DNA of 64,000 nucleotides from Conexibacter stalactiti (lineage in GTDB: Bacteria > Actinomycetota > Thermoleophilia > Solirubrobacterales > Solirubrobacteraceae), in assembly GCF_035967765.1 (NCBI RefSeq), contig NZ_JAYWIT010000026.1. The stretch is one strand, 5' to 3'. Position 1 is the first letter of the stretch. Each line of letters opens with the position of its first letter. Both the position numbers and the translations under genes were made by a program. Positions 1-8,658 of this stretch are shown one piece after another. The notes beneath the pieces were generated by a model. That model was not told the DNA's origin, ran no database searches, and saw only the letters and a list, made by a program, of their open reading frames with translations.

Positions 1-979
1 CGCGACGGCGCAGCTCGGCGGCGGCGCCGGGCTCGACGCGCCCGCCGAGCACCACGACCGGGACGCCCGCCGCCGCGCAGCGGGCGACGACGGCGGCGAC
101 CGCCTTGCCCTGCAGCGTCGAGGCGTCGACCGAGCCCTCGGCGGTGAGGCAGAGGTCGCAGCCGGCGAGCAGCGCGTCGAACCGCTTGAGGTCGAGGACC
201 GCGTCGGCGCCGGCGACGGTGCGGGCGCCGAGCGCCTGCAGCGCCGCGCCGAGGCCGCCGGCCGCGCCGGCGCCGGGCATACCCGGGTCGATGCCGAGCG
301 CCCGCGCCCAGCGACCGTGCGCGGCGTCGAGGGCGGCGATCTGCGCGGCGTCCGCACCCTTCTGCGGGCCGAAGCGGCGGGCGGCGCCGTCGGGACCGGT
401 CAGCGGCGCGGCGACGTCGACGAGCAGCTCGATCTCGACCTCCCCCAGGCGCGGGTCGAGGCCGGCGAGGTCGACCGCCTGATCGGCCAGCAGCTCCGCG
501 CCGTCAGCGGCGCAGGCAGCGCCGAGCGCGCGCAGCATCCCAGCTCCGCCGTCCATCGTCGCGGTGCCGCCGACGGCGACGAGCAGCGTCCGCGCGCCAC
601 CGTCGAGCGCGGCCGCGATCAGCTCGCCGACGCCGCGCGAGGAGGCGCGCTCGACGTCGCGCTCGTGCGCGGCGAGGTCGTGCAGCGGGACCGCCTCGGC
701 CGCCTCGACGAGGAACGTCCCGGCGTCGTCGAGCCGCGCCAGCCGCGCCTGGCGCGGCCGGCCGAGCGCGTCGTGGACGGCGACCGCGGCGATCGTCGCG
801 CCGTCGCGGAAGGCGTCGAGCGTCCCCTCGCCACCGTCGGCGATCGGCAGCTCGACCGCCTCCGCCCCGGCCGCTCGCGCACCAGCCGCCAGCGCGGCCG
901 CCGCGGCGGCCGCGTCGAGCGCGCCGCGCAGCTTGTCGGGCGCGCACAGCACCCGCGGAACTCCTCGCGGTGGGGTCAC
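1..979 (-). CDS. glxK: Glycerate 2-kinase, GlxK/GarK family (3' end outside window)
   Basis: Phosphorylates D-glycerate to 2-phosphoglycerate in the cytoplasm, the last step of glyoxylate/glycerate or aldarate catabolism. Read on the minus strand from a GTG at 979, the frame is open for about 326 codons to the window edge. It shows the family pattern: an N-terminal APDKLRGAL segment where the family has A-P-D-x-F-K, the glycine-rich IADGGEGTLDAF motif near residue 45, VGGTATMDGGAGML in the middle, FGPQKGA, and TAEGSVDASTLQGK near the cut end. No annotated frame starts upstream of the GTG, so the start is reasonable though no strong ribosome-binding site is visible. It diverges from the hydrolase at 1105. 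The family assignment is secure; choice between paralogues (GlxK, GarK) is not. Confidence 0.85.
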   Translation of the reverse strand, partial: MTPPRGVPRVLCAPDKLRGALDAAAAAAALAAGARAAGAEAVELPIADGGEGTLDAFRDGATIAAVAVHDALGRPRQARLARLDDAGTFLVEAAEAVPLHDLAAHERDVERASSRGVGELIAAALDGGARTLLVAVGGTATMDGGAGMLRALGAACAADGAELLADQAVDLAGLDPRLGEVEIELLVDVAAPLTGPDGAARRFGPQKGADAAQIAALDAAHGRWARALGIDPGMPGAGAAGGLGAALQALGARTVAGADAVLDLKRFDALLAGCDLCLTAEGSVDASTLQGKAVAAVVARCAAAGVPVVVLGGRVEPGAAAELRRR

Positions 980-1043
980 GGCGCGGCACCCTAGCGGACC
1001 CGGCGCCGGTCGGCGAGTCCGTCGGACGACTCGTCGCGGACCC

Positions 1044-1074
1044 TTGTCACATGTATAGTCAATGACATTGACAA
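1044..1074. promoter_or_regulatory. Promoter/operator region with palindrome GTCAATGACATTGAC
   Basis: A perfect 15-bp palindrome, GTCAATG-A-CATTGAC, lies at 1058-1072 just upstream of the dehalogenase-like gene. A wider TTGTCA/TGACAA pair (1044-1049 and 1069-1074) flanks it, and a TATAGT -10-like hexamer at 1054-1059 overlaps its left edge. The half-site ATGACATTGAC recurs, with slight change, in the inverted repeat at 5834-5860 beside the TetR gene. Inference: a TetR operator overlapping the transcription start of the 1105-5011 operon. Confidence 0.6.
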
Positions 1075-1104
1075 TGCGTCTGCATGACGCGGGGAGGAGA
1101 CGCG

Positions 1105-1998
1105 GTGAAGGCGGCTGTCGTGACACATCGCTCCGGCGACGGGGTGGAGATCAGCGCGGAGGTGCGCGGCGCCGGCCCGGCGGTCCTGCTGCTGCACGGC
1201 TACCCCGAGTCGCGCGCGATGTGGGACGAGGTCGCGCCGGTGCTCGCCGCCGGACGCACCGTCGTCGCCGCCGACCTGCGCGGCTACGGCGCCTCCGGCA
1301 AGCCCTCCCCCGCCCCCGACCACAGCACCTACGCCAAGCGCGCGATGGCCGCGGACCAGCACTCGCTGATGGCGTCGCTCGGCTTCGACCGCTTCGACGT
1401 CGTCGGGCACGACCGCGGCGCCCGCGTCGGCCATCGGCTGGCGCTCGACCATCCCGAGGCGGTGCGCTCGCTGACGGTGATGGACGTCGTGCCGACGCTG
1501 CACATGTTCGAGCACGTCGACCGCGCGATGGCCGCGACCTACTTCCACTGGTTCTTCCTCGCGCTCGACGGCGAGCTGCCGGCGCGGCTGATCGAGGCCG
1601 CGCCCGCCGTCTGGCTGCGCAGCCGCTTCGAGGGCCGCTGCGTCGGCGACGGGCTGCCGATCTCCGAGCAGCGCCTCGCCGGCTACCAGGAGTGGTTCGC
1701 GACCGCGGAGGCGATCGCCGCCACCTGCGCCGACTACCGCGCCGCCGCGACGGTCGACCTCGACGCCGACCGCGCCGACCGCGAGCGCGGCCGCCGCATC
1801 GAGGCGCCGCTGTTCGCGGTCTGGGGCAGCGAGAGCTACGTCGGCCGCAGCTTCGACGTCCCCGCCGTGTGGGCGCCGTACGCCCGCGCCGTCAGCGGCG
1901 CGGCGATCCACTCCGACCACTACATGGCGGAGGAGCGGCCGGCCGAGACGGCCGCCGTGCTGGCGCGCTTCCTCGACGGCGTGGAGACGGCGCCGTGA
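1105..1998 (+). CDS. Alpha/beta hydrolase, haloacetate (fluoroacetate) dehalogenase type
   Basis: A 297-residue cytoplasmic alpha/beta hydrolase. The start is taken as GTG 1105 because a GGGGAGGAG ribosome-binding site lies at 1091-1099; the in-frame ATG at 1084 would put that site inside the gene. All the characteristic fluoroacetate dehalogenase residues are visible: GHDRGAR with nucleophile Asp103 and carboxylate-binding Arg104 and Arg107, acid Asp127 (LTVMDVVPT), the halide-binding His148-Trp149 pair, and a catalytic His near 272 (SDHYM). The Asp103 to Asp127 and Asp103 to His148 spacings (24 and 45) match the structurally known enzyme from Rhodopseudomonas as I remember it. First gene of an operon with two peptidases. 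True substrate is inference; an epoxide hydrolase-like or other ester role cannot be excluded. Confidence 0.75.
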   Translation: MKAAVVTHRSGDGVEISAEVRGAGPAVLLLHGYPESRAMWDEVAPVLAAGRTVVAADLRGYGASGKPSPAPDHSTYAKRAMAADQHSLMASLGFDRFDVVGHDRGARVGHRLALDHPEAVRSLTVMDVVPTLHMFEHVDRAMAATYFHWFFLALDGELPARLIEAAPAVWLRSRFEGRCVGDGLPISEQRLAGYQEWFATAEAIAATCADYRAAATVDLDADRADRERGRRIEAPLFAVWGSESYVGRSFDVPAVWAPYARAVSGAAIHSDHYMAEERPAETAAVLARFLDGVETAP

Positions 1999-3140
1999 GC
2001 GGGACGCGCGCGGCCGGCGCGGCCGACCTGGCGGCGCGCGAGCGCGCCGCCGCGCGGCTGCGGACGCTGACCGAGGCGGAGACGCCGACCGGCGACCGCG
2101 AGCGGCTGGCGGTCGCCTTCGCGGCGCTGCGCGAATGGGTCGAGCCGGCGCTCGGCCGTCCTGGCGAGCTGGTCACCGTCGACGGCGTCGACCACCTGCT
2201 GTTCGCCGCCGCGGCCGCGCCGTCGGTGCTGCTGCTCGGCCACGCCGACACCGTCTGGCCGGCCGGCACGCTCGCCGGCTGGCCGTTCGCGATCGACGCC
2301 GACGGGATCGCCCGCGGCCCGGGCGTCTTCGACATGAAGGCCGGCCTGGTCGCCGCGGTCGGCGCGCTGGAGACGATCGCCGACCCGGCGCGGGTCGCGC
2401 TGCTGGTGACCGGCGACGAGGAGATCGGCTCGCCGACCTCGCGCGCGCTGGTCGAGCGCGTCGCCGGCAGCGCCGAGGCGGTGCTGGTGCTGGAGCCGAG
2501 CCAGGATGGCGCGCTCAAGACCGCCCGTTGCGGCGCCAGCATCTACCGGATGGTCTTCACGGGCCGCGCGGCGCACGCGGGGCTCGAACCGGAGCGCGGG
2601 ATCAGCGCGCTCGCCGAGCTGGCGCACCAGGTCCTCGCGGTCGGCGCGGTCGCCGACCCCTCCGCCGGCACGACCGTCACGCCGACGCTCGCCGCCGCCG
2701 GCACGACGATCAACTCCGTCCCGGCCCACGCCGAGCTGAGCTTCGACGTGCGCGCGCGCACGCTCGCCGAGCTGGAGCGGGTCGACCGCTGGTTCGGCGC
2801 CGTCGCCGCCGCCGATCCGCGCGTGACGATCGCGGTCGAGGGCGGCGTCAACCGGCCGCCGCTGGAGGCGGAGCAGGCACGGCCGCTGCTGGAGCTGGCG
2901 CGCGAGGTCGCGCGGCGCGACGGCCTCGGCGAGCTGGAGGCCGTCGCCGTCGGCGGCGCCTCCGACGGCAACTTCACGGCCGCGCTCGGCGTGCCGACGC
3001 TCGACGGGCTCGGCCCGCTCGGCGGCGGCGCGCACGCGCGCAGCGAATGGGTCGCGCTCGACGCCGTCGTCGAGCGCTCCCGGCTGATCGCCGGGATCAT
3101 CGATGCGATCGCCGCGCGGCGGCGGGAAGAGGAGCGATGA
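1995..3140 (+). CDS. M20 family metallopeptidase (carboxypeptidase G2/ArgE-like)
   Basis: A 381-residue di-zinc amidohydrolase that would remove a C-terminal residue or an N-acyl group from a small peptide or acylated amino acid in the cytoplasm. GTG 1995 overlaps the upstream stop (GTGA). Metal ligands are in order: GHADTVW (His, near residue 80), GVFDMKAG (bridging Asp), GDEEIGS (catalytic Glu and metal Glu), LEPS (Glu) and GGGAHARSE (last His). The dimerisation/lid domain sits between residues about 175 and 290. The cadence resembles the glutamate carboxypeptidase subgroup. Translationally coupled to the dehalogenase upstream and the S9 peptidase downstream, so it probably processes peptides brought in by the importer at 5961-11541. 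Exact substrate unknown. Confidence 0.9.
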   Translation: MSGTRAAGAADLAARERAAARLRTLTEAETPTGDRERLAVAFAALREWVEPALGRPGELVTVDGVDHLLFAAAAAPSVLLLGHADTVWPAGTLAGWPFAIDADGIARGPGVFDMKAGLVAAVGALETIADPARVALLVTGDEEIGSPTSRALVERVAGSAEAVLVLEPSQDGALKTARCGASIYRMVFTGRAAHAGLEPERGISALAELAHQVLAVGAVADPSAGTTVTPTLAAAGTTINSVPAHAELSFDVRARTLAELERVDRWFGAVAAADPRVTIAVEGGVNRPPLEAEQARPLLELAREVARRDGLGELEAVAVGGASDGNFTAALGVPTLDGLGPLGGGAHARSEWVALDAVVERSRLIAGIIDAIAARRREEER

Positions 3141-5011
3141 CGATGTCGGCAGCCGAGACCACGGCGCACTGGGAGCGCCGCTTCCGCGCGCCCCACCTGC
3201 TGACGGCGCGCCCGACGGCGGGCGACCCGTCGACGGCGCTCGTCGTCGTCAACGGGCCGGCGGGCGCCGAGGCGCGCATCCTCGACGGCGCGAGCGAGAC
3301 GCTGTCGCCGCCGCTGGCGCTTGCGGCCAACTACGACTCGCTGCTGACCAACGACGGCGCCTGGGTGATCCAGCTCGCCGACGACGGCGGCTCCGAGGTC
3401 GGCCACCTGCACGCCCACCCGGTCGACGGCGGCGCGCCGGTCGACCTCTCCCCCGGTCGTGAGCCGTACGTCGTGCGCGGCCTGGCGCAGAGCGCCGACG
3501 GCTCGCTGCTGGTCGCCTCGATCGTCGACGAGCAGGGCCATCACCTGATCACGATCGAGGCCTCCCCGTGGGGCGCGACGAGCGTGCTCGCGACGACGCA
3601 GAACGAGTCGTGGTTCCCGCGCGTCTCGGCCGACGGCGCGCTCGTCAGCGCCGACACCAACGATCACAACCCCGGCGTCCGCCGTCCCGCCGTGACGGTC
3701 CGCGACCGCGCCGGCGCCGTCGTCGGCGTCTGCGACGACCTGCCCGCCGGCCCGGTCCGCGCCGTCGGCTTCGCGCGCGTCCCCGGCGACGAGCGGCTGC
3801 TGCTGTGCAGCGAGCGCAGCGGCTTCGCGCGGCCGGCGATCTGGGCGCCGCGCAGCGGCGCCCGCGTCGACTTCGACCTGCCCCAGCTGCGCGGGGACGT
3901 CGTCCCGCTCGACTGGGACGCCGCGACCGGGACGCTGCTCCTGCTGCACGTCGAGGACGGGATCCAGCGGCTGCTGACGCTCGACGAGAGCAGCGGCGTG
4001 GTGACGGTCGTGCGCGCCGGCACCGGCAGCTACGCCGAGCCCGACGTCGCCGCGCAGAACGCCTGGTACAGCACCTCGTGGCTGGCGACCGACGGCACGC
4101 CGCGGGTCTTCGAGCAGGACTGGACGGCGCCGCCGCGGCTGCTGGCGCTCGACGCCGGCGGCGCCGCGCGCGAGCTGTGCGCCTCCGACCCGGCGCCGGC
4201 CGGGCGGCCGCTGACCTCGACGCTGGTCACCTCCCCCGACGGCACGCCCGTGCAGCTGTGGTGGGCGCTGCCGGAGGGCGAGGTCGCCGGCACCGTGCTG
4301 TCGATCCACGGCGGCCCCAACCTCGTCACGGTCGACGGCTGGGATCCGTCGCTGCAGGCGTGGCTCGACGAGGGCTTCGCCGTCGGCGCGCTCAACTACC
4401 GCGGCTCGGTGCTGTTCGGCCGCGACATGCGCGAGGGCTTCTGGGGCCGCGCCGGCGACGCCGAGATCGACGACGTCGCGGCCGCGATCGCCTTCCTGCG
4501 CGGGCGCGGCGCGGCCGACCCGGCCTCGACCTTCATCACCGGCGCCTCCTACGGCGGCCACATGTCGCTGCTGTCGCTGGGACGGCTGCCGGAGCTGTTC
4601 GCGGGCGCCTTCGGCCATGTCGCGATGGCCGACTGGCAGGCGGCGCTCGACGACATGAACCCGGCGATCCGCGTCGCCTGGGTCAACTTCCTCACAAGCC
4701 CCTCGCGCGTGGGTGAGACGCGCGAGCTGGATGCCGCGATCGCGCACTTCAGCCCGATCTCGTGGATCGAGCAGGTGCGCGGCTCGGTCTGGCTGTCGCA
4801 GGGGGTGCGCGACACGCGCACCCCGCCGGCGCAGGCCCAGCGCTACGTCGACGCGCTGCTGGCGCGTGGCGGCGACGCCGTCGTCGAGTGGTTCGACGGC
4901 GGCCACGAGCCGGTCGGGCTCGACGGGCCGCTGCAGTCGCAGCGGCGGATGCTGGAGCTGGCGCGAGCGGCGATCGCCGGCCAGCGCTGGAGCGAGCCGG
5001 CCGCCGCCTAG
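3137..5011 (+). CDS. S9 family (prolyl oligopeptidase-type) serine peptidase
   Basis: 624 residues without a signal peptide, so cytoplasmic. The ATG at 3137 overlaps the preceding stop (ATGA) and is preceded by GGAAGAGGAG. The N-terminal two thirds is a beta-propeller-like segment (for example the SADGSLLVASIVDE stretch); the C-terminal alpha/beta hydrolase domain carries an oxyanion motif SIHGGPN, nucleophile Ser471 in GASYGGHM, Asp559 in GVRDTRTP and His590 in DGGHEPVG. Members cleave short peptides, dipeptidyl or acyl-aminoacyl. It ends a three-gene operon with two other hydrolases and faces the TetR gene tail to tail. Together with the M20 enzyme it should break down imported oligopeptides. 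Confidence 0.9.
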   Translation: MTMSAAETTAHWERRFRAPHLLTARPTAGDPSTALVVVNGPAGAEARILDGASETLSPPLALAANYDSLLTNDGAWVIQLADDGGSEVGHLHAHPVDGGAPVDLSPGREPYVVRGLAQSADGSLLVASIVDEQGHHLITIEASPWGATSVLATTQNESWFPRVSADGALVSADTNDHNPGVRRPAVTVRDRAGAVVGVCDDLPAGPVRAVGFARVPGDERLLLCSERSGFARPAIWAPRSGARVDFDLPQLRGDVVPLDWDAATGTLLLLHVEDGIQRLLTLDESSGVVTVVRAGTGSYAEPDVAAQNAWYSTSWLATDGTPRVFEQDWTAPPRLLALDAGGAARELCASDPAPAGRPLTSTLVTSPDGTPVQLWWALPEGEVAGTVLSIHGGPNLVTVDGWDPSLQAWLDEGFAVGALNYRGSVLFGRDMREGFWGRAGDAEIDDVAAAIAFLRGRGAADPASTFITGASYGGHMSLLSLGRLPELFAGAFGHVAMADWQAALDDMNPAIRVAWVNFLTSPSRVGETRELDAAIAHFSPISWIEQVRGSVWLSQGVRDTRTPPAQAQRYVDALLARGGDAVVEWFDGGHEPVGLDGPLQSQRRMLELARAAIAGQRWSEPAAA

Positions 5012-5026
5012 GCTGCTGCCGGCCGG

Positions 5027-5042
5027 CGCCTCGTCCGAGGCG
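5027..5042. terminator. Short hairpin between convergent S9 peptidase and TetR genes
   Basis: CGCCTC (5027-5032) pairs with GAGGCG (5037-5042) around a 4-nt loop in the 38-nt gap between two convergent genes. A short GTTGTCT follows. It is small and has no real T-run, so a weak bidirectional terminator is the most that can be claimed. Confidence 0.4.
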
Positions 5043-5049
5043 GCGTTGT

Positions 5050-5781
5050 CTAGGCGGCCTCGCCCTCGCCGCGCGCGGCGCGCTCTTGCGTCGCGCGCAG
5101 CTCGATCCCGTCGAGCAGCATCTCGAAGCCGGTCCAGAAGGCGTGCGGGTCGCCGATCGGCGAGAGGTGGCCGTCGAGCGCGTTGATCGCCGGGTACTGC
5201 TCGGGGTCGAGCTGGCGGTACTCGACCTCCCACGCGAGGTTGTCGGCGTGCCGCGTCTCCTCGCTGAGCGTCTGCAGCGAGGCCTCGATGCTCGCCGAGG
5301 AGCGGATGTAGTTGCCGAGCGCGCGCAGGCAGATCGCCGCCGAGGCCGGCGTCAGGCCGGCCCGCAGCAGCGCCTGGGCGCCGAACTCGACGTTCGCGAA
5401 CTCGGTCGGCCGGCGCGTCGTGCGCGCCGCCATCTGCTGCGCGAAGGTCGGGTAGCGCAGGTAGTGGTCGTGGACCGCTCTTGTCATCGAGCGGAGGTCC
5501 TCGCGCCAGTCGTCGCTCGGCACGAGCGTCCCGCCGTAGGAGCGCGCGCGGATGTCATCGATCAGGTCCAGCAGCAGCTCGTCCTTGTCGCGGTAGTGAC
5601 GGTAGACCGAGGTCGGGTGAGCCTCCAGCTCGCGCCCGATCGCCTGGAAGGTGAGGCCTTCCAGGCCGTCACGCACGGCGATCGCGCGCGCCGCCTCGAG
5701 GATCACCTCGCGGCTGAGCGTGTCGCGGCCGCGCCGGGCTCTTCTGGTCGCTCTTCTCGACGCATCTCTCGCTTGTGGCAC
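5050..5781 (-). CDS. TetR family transcriptional regulator
   Basis: A 243-residue TetR repressor. The N-terminal helix-turn-helix spans about residues 15-60, with the typical LTFQAIGRELEAHPTSVYRHY recognition region, followed by a ligand-binding domain of about 180 residues that I cannot match to a known ligand. The ATG at 5844 would lie inside the operator and upstream of the likely -35 (TTGACT, 5838 to 5833), so GTG 5781 is preferred. It is convergent with the peptidase operon and divergent from the peptide-importer operon. The related inverted repeats at 1058 and 5834 suggest it controls both operons and itself, perhaps responding to a peptide or haloacid derivative (inference). Confidence 0.85.
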   Translation of the reverse strand: MPQARDASRRATRRARRGRDTLSREVILEAARAIAVRDGLEGLTFQAIGRELEAHPTSVYRHYRDKDELLLDLIDDIRARSYGGTLVPSDDWREDLRSMTRAVHDHYLRYPTFAQQMAARTTRRPTEFANVEFGAQALLRAGLTPASAAICLRALGNYIRSSASIEASLQTLSEETRHADNLAWEVEYRQLDPEQYPAINALDGHLSPIGDPHAFWTGFEMLLDGIELRATQERAARGEGEAA

Positions 5782-5833
5782 CCGCCCACCATACAGTGGC
5801 GGGAGGATGTCCACAGCAGTTGCCCATGAGTAA

Positions 5834-5884
5834 GTCAACGTCATTGCCTATGTCGTTGACAGTCACTGTGAGGCGGAGTACGAT
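5834..5884. promoter_or_regulatory. Importer promoter with TetR-type operator
   Basis: The inverted repeat GTCAACGTCAT (5834-5844) / ATGTCGTTGAC (5850-5860) has arms of 11 bp with one mismatch. Its right arm overlaps a consensus -35 TTGACA (5856-5861); a 17-nt spacer leads to TACGAT (5879-5884) as -10 for the peptide importer. On the other strand TTGACT (5838 to 5833) could serve the TetR gene. Repressor binding here would block the -35 in both directions. The half-site resembles that at 1058-1072. Confidence 0.7.
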
Positions 5885-5960
5885 CGCTCTCGTCAAGTGG
5901 TGGTGCGGCCTCCCCCGGGGTCAGCACGTTCGTCGTCGTATCCCTGGTGGAAGGTGGCAA

Positions 5961-7688
5961 ATGCCGGACTTTCTCTTGGCCCGCCGTCGCGGGCACACCG
6001 CCCTCATCGCGGCGCTGCTGGCCGTAGGCGTCAGCGCCTGCGGCGGCTCCTCCGGAGGCGGAGGCACGGTCAACGGCGCCGGAGGCGGTGACAATGCGAG
6101 CAGCACGAGCGACACGAGCGCGAGCAGCGCCGCGCGCGGCGGCACGCTCGTCGTCGGCGCCGAGCAGGAGCCCGACTGCGCCGACTGGATCGCCGTCTGC
6201 GCCGGCAACATCTGGGGCAGCTACATGATGCAGACGACCACGCTGCCGACCGCGTTCGACACGCGCGAGGTCGACGGCAGTTGGACGCTGGTGCCCTCCG
6301 AGGTGCTGGCCGGCGAGCCCGAGGTCGTCGTCAGAGGCGGCAAGCAGACGATCACATACGAGATCGACCCCAGAGCGGTCTGGTCCGACGGCGAGCCGAT
6401 CAGCTCGGCCGACTTCGCCTACACCGCGACGCAGATCCGCGACGGCGAGGGGATCTTCGACAAGACCGGCTACGACCAGATCGAGAAGGTCGAGACGCCG
6501 GACGAGAAGACCGCGGTCGTGACGATGAGATCGACCTACGGCCCCTGGCGCGCGCTCTTCGGCGGCAGCTACAGCCTCCTCCCCGCGCACCTGCTCAGAG
6601 GGAAGGACCGCAACGCCCTGATGAAGGACGGCTACTCCTTCTCCGGCGGCCCGTGGAAGATCGAGAAGTGGCAGAAGGGCAACTCGGTCACGCTCGTCCC
6701 CAACGACAGATACTGGGGCGCGAAGCCGAAGCTCGACAAGGTCGTCTTCCAGTTCATCCCCGACACCGCCGCCGCCTTCCAGGCGCTCAAGAGCGGCCAG
6801 GTGCAGTCGCTGTACCCCTCGCCGCAGGTCGACGCGATCTCGCAGATCAAGAACGGGATCCCCAACACCAGAGTCGAGGTCGACGCCGCCACCGGCAACC
6901 TCGAGGCGCTTTGGATGAACAACGCCAGATTCCCCTTCGACAGCAAGGCGGTGCGCGAGGCGGTCGCCTATGCCGTCGACCGCGAGGCGATCGTCGAGCG
7001 CCTCTACGGCCCGCTCGGCGTCGAGGATCCGGCGCAGAGCTTCGTGACGCCGCTCGTCGGCGCCTTCGCCGGCAGCGACTTCAGCAGATTCAGCGCCGAC
7101 CCGGCCAAGGTCGACGAGATCATGGAGGCCGACGGCTGGGCCAGAGACGGCAGCGGCATCTGGGCCAAGGACGGCAGAGCGGCCGAGTTCTCGATCGTCT
7201 CGCTCGCCGGCAACAAGCGTCGCGAGCTGACCGAGCAGATCCTCCAGCAGCAGCTCGGCGAGGCCGGCTTCAAGATGACGATCGCGAACACGACCCCGGC
7301 CGAGCTGTTCGGCAAGGTCGCGCCGAGCGGCGACTACCAGCTCGGCCTCTGGACGCTGATCGACCAGTACCCGGAGCCGTCGCTCAGCGCGACCTTCAGC
7401 TCGAGGTCGATCCCGACCGAGGCCAACGGCAACTCCGGCATCAACTTCATGCGCGCCAGAATCCCCGGCGTCGACGAGCTGCTGGGGACGGTCGACAGAT
7501 CGACCGACCAAGCGCAGCGCAGAGCGGCCTCGCTGGAGGCCGACGCGCTGATCGCGGCGGACGTCCCCTCCCTGCCGATCGCGACCGTGCCGAACGTGCT
7601 CATGACGAGCGACTCGATCGGCGGCCCGGTCAGCATCAACCCCTCCGAGGGTCCGTGGTGGAACCTCGAGGAATGGACGCGTGGCTAG
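5961..7688 (+). CDS. Oligopeptide-type ABC transporter substrate-binding lipoprotein
   Basis: A 575-residue SBP_bac_5 (DppA/OppA-like) lipoprotein, held outside the membrane to capture peptides or similar solutes. ATG 5961 follows GGTGGAAGGTGG; longer in-frame extensions run into the promoter. The signal peptide is basic (LARRRGH), then hydrophobic, with lipobox VSAC near residue 27 and a glycine/serine-rich linker after it. Family motifs include the SADFAYTATQIRDG region and AVREAVAYAVDREAIV. The stop overlaps the permease start by 8 bp. Roughly 13 of 30 arginine codons are AGA by my hand count, whereas the neighbouring hydrolase has none. Precise substrate unknown; peptidases nearby favour peptides. 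Confidence 0.93.
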   Translation: MPDFLLARRRGHTALIAALLAVGVSACGGSSGGGGTVNGAGGGDNASSTSDTSASSAARGGTLVVGAEQEPDCADWIAVCAGNIWGSYMMQTTTLPTAFDTREVDGSWTLVPSEVLAGEPEVVVRGGKQTITYEIDPRAVWSDGEPISSADFAYTATQIRDGEGIFDKTGYDQIEKVETPDEKTAVVTMRSTYGPWRALFGGSYSLLPAHLLRGKDRNALMKDGYSFSGGPWKIEKWQKGNSVTLVPNDRYWGAKPKLDKVVFQFIPDTAAAFQALKSGQVQSLYPSPQVDAISQIKNGIPNTRVEVDAATGNLEALWMNNARFPFDSKAVREAVAYAVDREAIVERLYGPLGVEDPAQSFVTPLVGAFAGSDFSRFSADPAKVDEIMEADGWARDGSGIWAKDGRAAEFSIVSLAGNKRRELTEQILQQQLGEAGFKMTIANTTPAELFGKVAPSGDYQLGLWTLIDQYPEPSLSATFSSRSIPTEANGNSGINFMRARIPGVDELLGTVDRSTDQAQRRAASLEADALIAADVPSLPIATVPNVLMTSDSIGGPVSINPSEGPWWNLEEWTRG

Positions 7689-8658
7689 CCTGCTGCGATT
7701 CTCGCTGCGGCGGTTCGCCTGGTCGGTCCCGGTCGTCCTGCTCGCCTCGTTCCTGCTCTTCTGGGCGGTGCGAGCGACCTTCGACCCTGTCGCGAAGCTG
7801 CGGCAGGGTCGCGACGCCGGGGCCGTGCAGCGCGAGATCGAGCGGCTCGGCCTCGACCGCTCGGTGCCGGAGCAGTACCTGCTGTGGATGAAGGGCTTCG
7901 TGACCGGCGACTGGGGCACGAGCACCCGCACCGGCGGCAGCGTCTCGTCGCTGATCGGCCAGGCGCTGTGGCCGACGGTGCAGCTGATGTTCTGGGGCGT
8001 GCTGCTGGCGGCCTTCGTGGCGCTGGCGATCGGCGTCTACACCGCTGTGCGCCAGTACTCGGCCGGTGACTACGTGCTCAGCACGCTCGCCTACGTCGGC
8101 ATCTCGCTGCCGGCCTTCTGGTTCGGGCTGATGCTGATCCAGGTGCTCGCCGTCTGGCCGGTCCAGTCGCTCGGCTGGTCGGAGCCGCCGTTCTACTTCG
8201 TCGGGCTGCACACGCCCGGCCAGAGCGGCTTCAATCTCGACTACCTGCGCCACCTCGCGCTGCCGCTGGCGACGCTGACGGTGACGCTGACCGCGAGCTG
8301 GAGCCGCTTCGCCCGCACCGCGATGCTCGACACGCTCTCCAGCGACTACGTGCGCACGGCGAGAGCGAAGGGCGTGCCGCCGCTGGCCGTCGTCATGCGC
8401 CACGCGCTGCGCAACGCGCTGGCGCCGTTCGTGACGATCGTCGCGCTCGACACCGGCGTCCTCTTCGGCGGCCTGATCGTGACCGAGCAGATCTACTCGA
8501 TCCCCGGGATGGGCCGTCTGTTCCTGCAGTCGCTGCAGGCCGGCGACGTCTTCGTGCTCGTCCCGTGGATGTTCGTCGTCGCGCTCGCGGTCGTCTTCTT
8601 CAACCTGCTCGCAGACGTCAGCTACGCGCTGCTCGACCCGAAGGTGAAGCTGCGATGA
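7681..8658 (+). CDS. Oligopeptide-type ABC transporter permease (DppB-like)
   Basis: A 325-residue integral membrane protein with six predicted hydrophobic segments: an N-terminal one at about 10-30, then a cluster from about 100 to 310. The EAA cytoplasmic loop reads SDYVRTARAKGVPPLAVVMR and is followed by the typical C-terminal ALAPFVTIVALDTGVLFGG segment. GTG 7681 overlaps the end of the binding protein, and its own stop overlaps the next permease start (ATGA). It forms the translocation channel with the product of 8655-9548. Confidence 0.95.
   Translation: MASLLRFSLRRFAWSVPVVLLASFLLFWAVRATFDPVAKLRQGRDAGAVQREIERLGLDRSVPEQYLLWMKGFVTGDWGTSTRTGGSVSSLIGQALWPTVQLMFWGVLLAAFVALAIGVYTAVRQYSAGDYVLSTLAYVGISLPAFWFGLMLIQVLAVWPVQSLGWSEPPFYFVGLHTPGQSGFNLDYLRHLALPLATLTVTLTASWSRFARTAMLDTLSSDYVRTARAKGVPPLAVVMRHALRNALAPFVTIVALDTGVLFGGLIVTEQIYSIPGMGRLFLQSLQAGDVFVLVPWMFVVALAVVFFNLLADVSYALLDPKVKLR

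Noticed and set aside
2543..5233. Minus-strand frame of about 896 codons opposite the peptidases
   Set aside because: Shadow composition and no start signals; the plus-strand S9 and M20 peptidases account for the region with complete catalytic sets.
5781..5844. ATG 5844 as start of the TetR gene
   Set aside because: It lies inside the operator and upstream of the likely -35, and the extra residues are not conserved-looking; GTG 5781 is preferred.
5841..7931. Minus-strand frame opposite the binding protein
   Set aside because: No recognisable motifs; spans the promoter/operator region, and the plus-strand lipoprotein is unambiguous.
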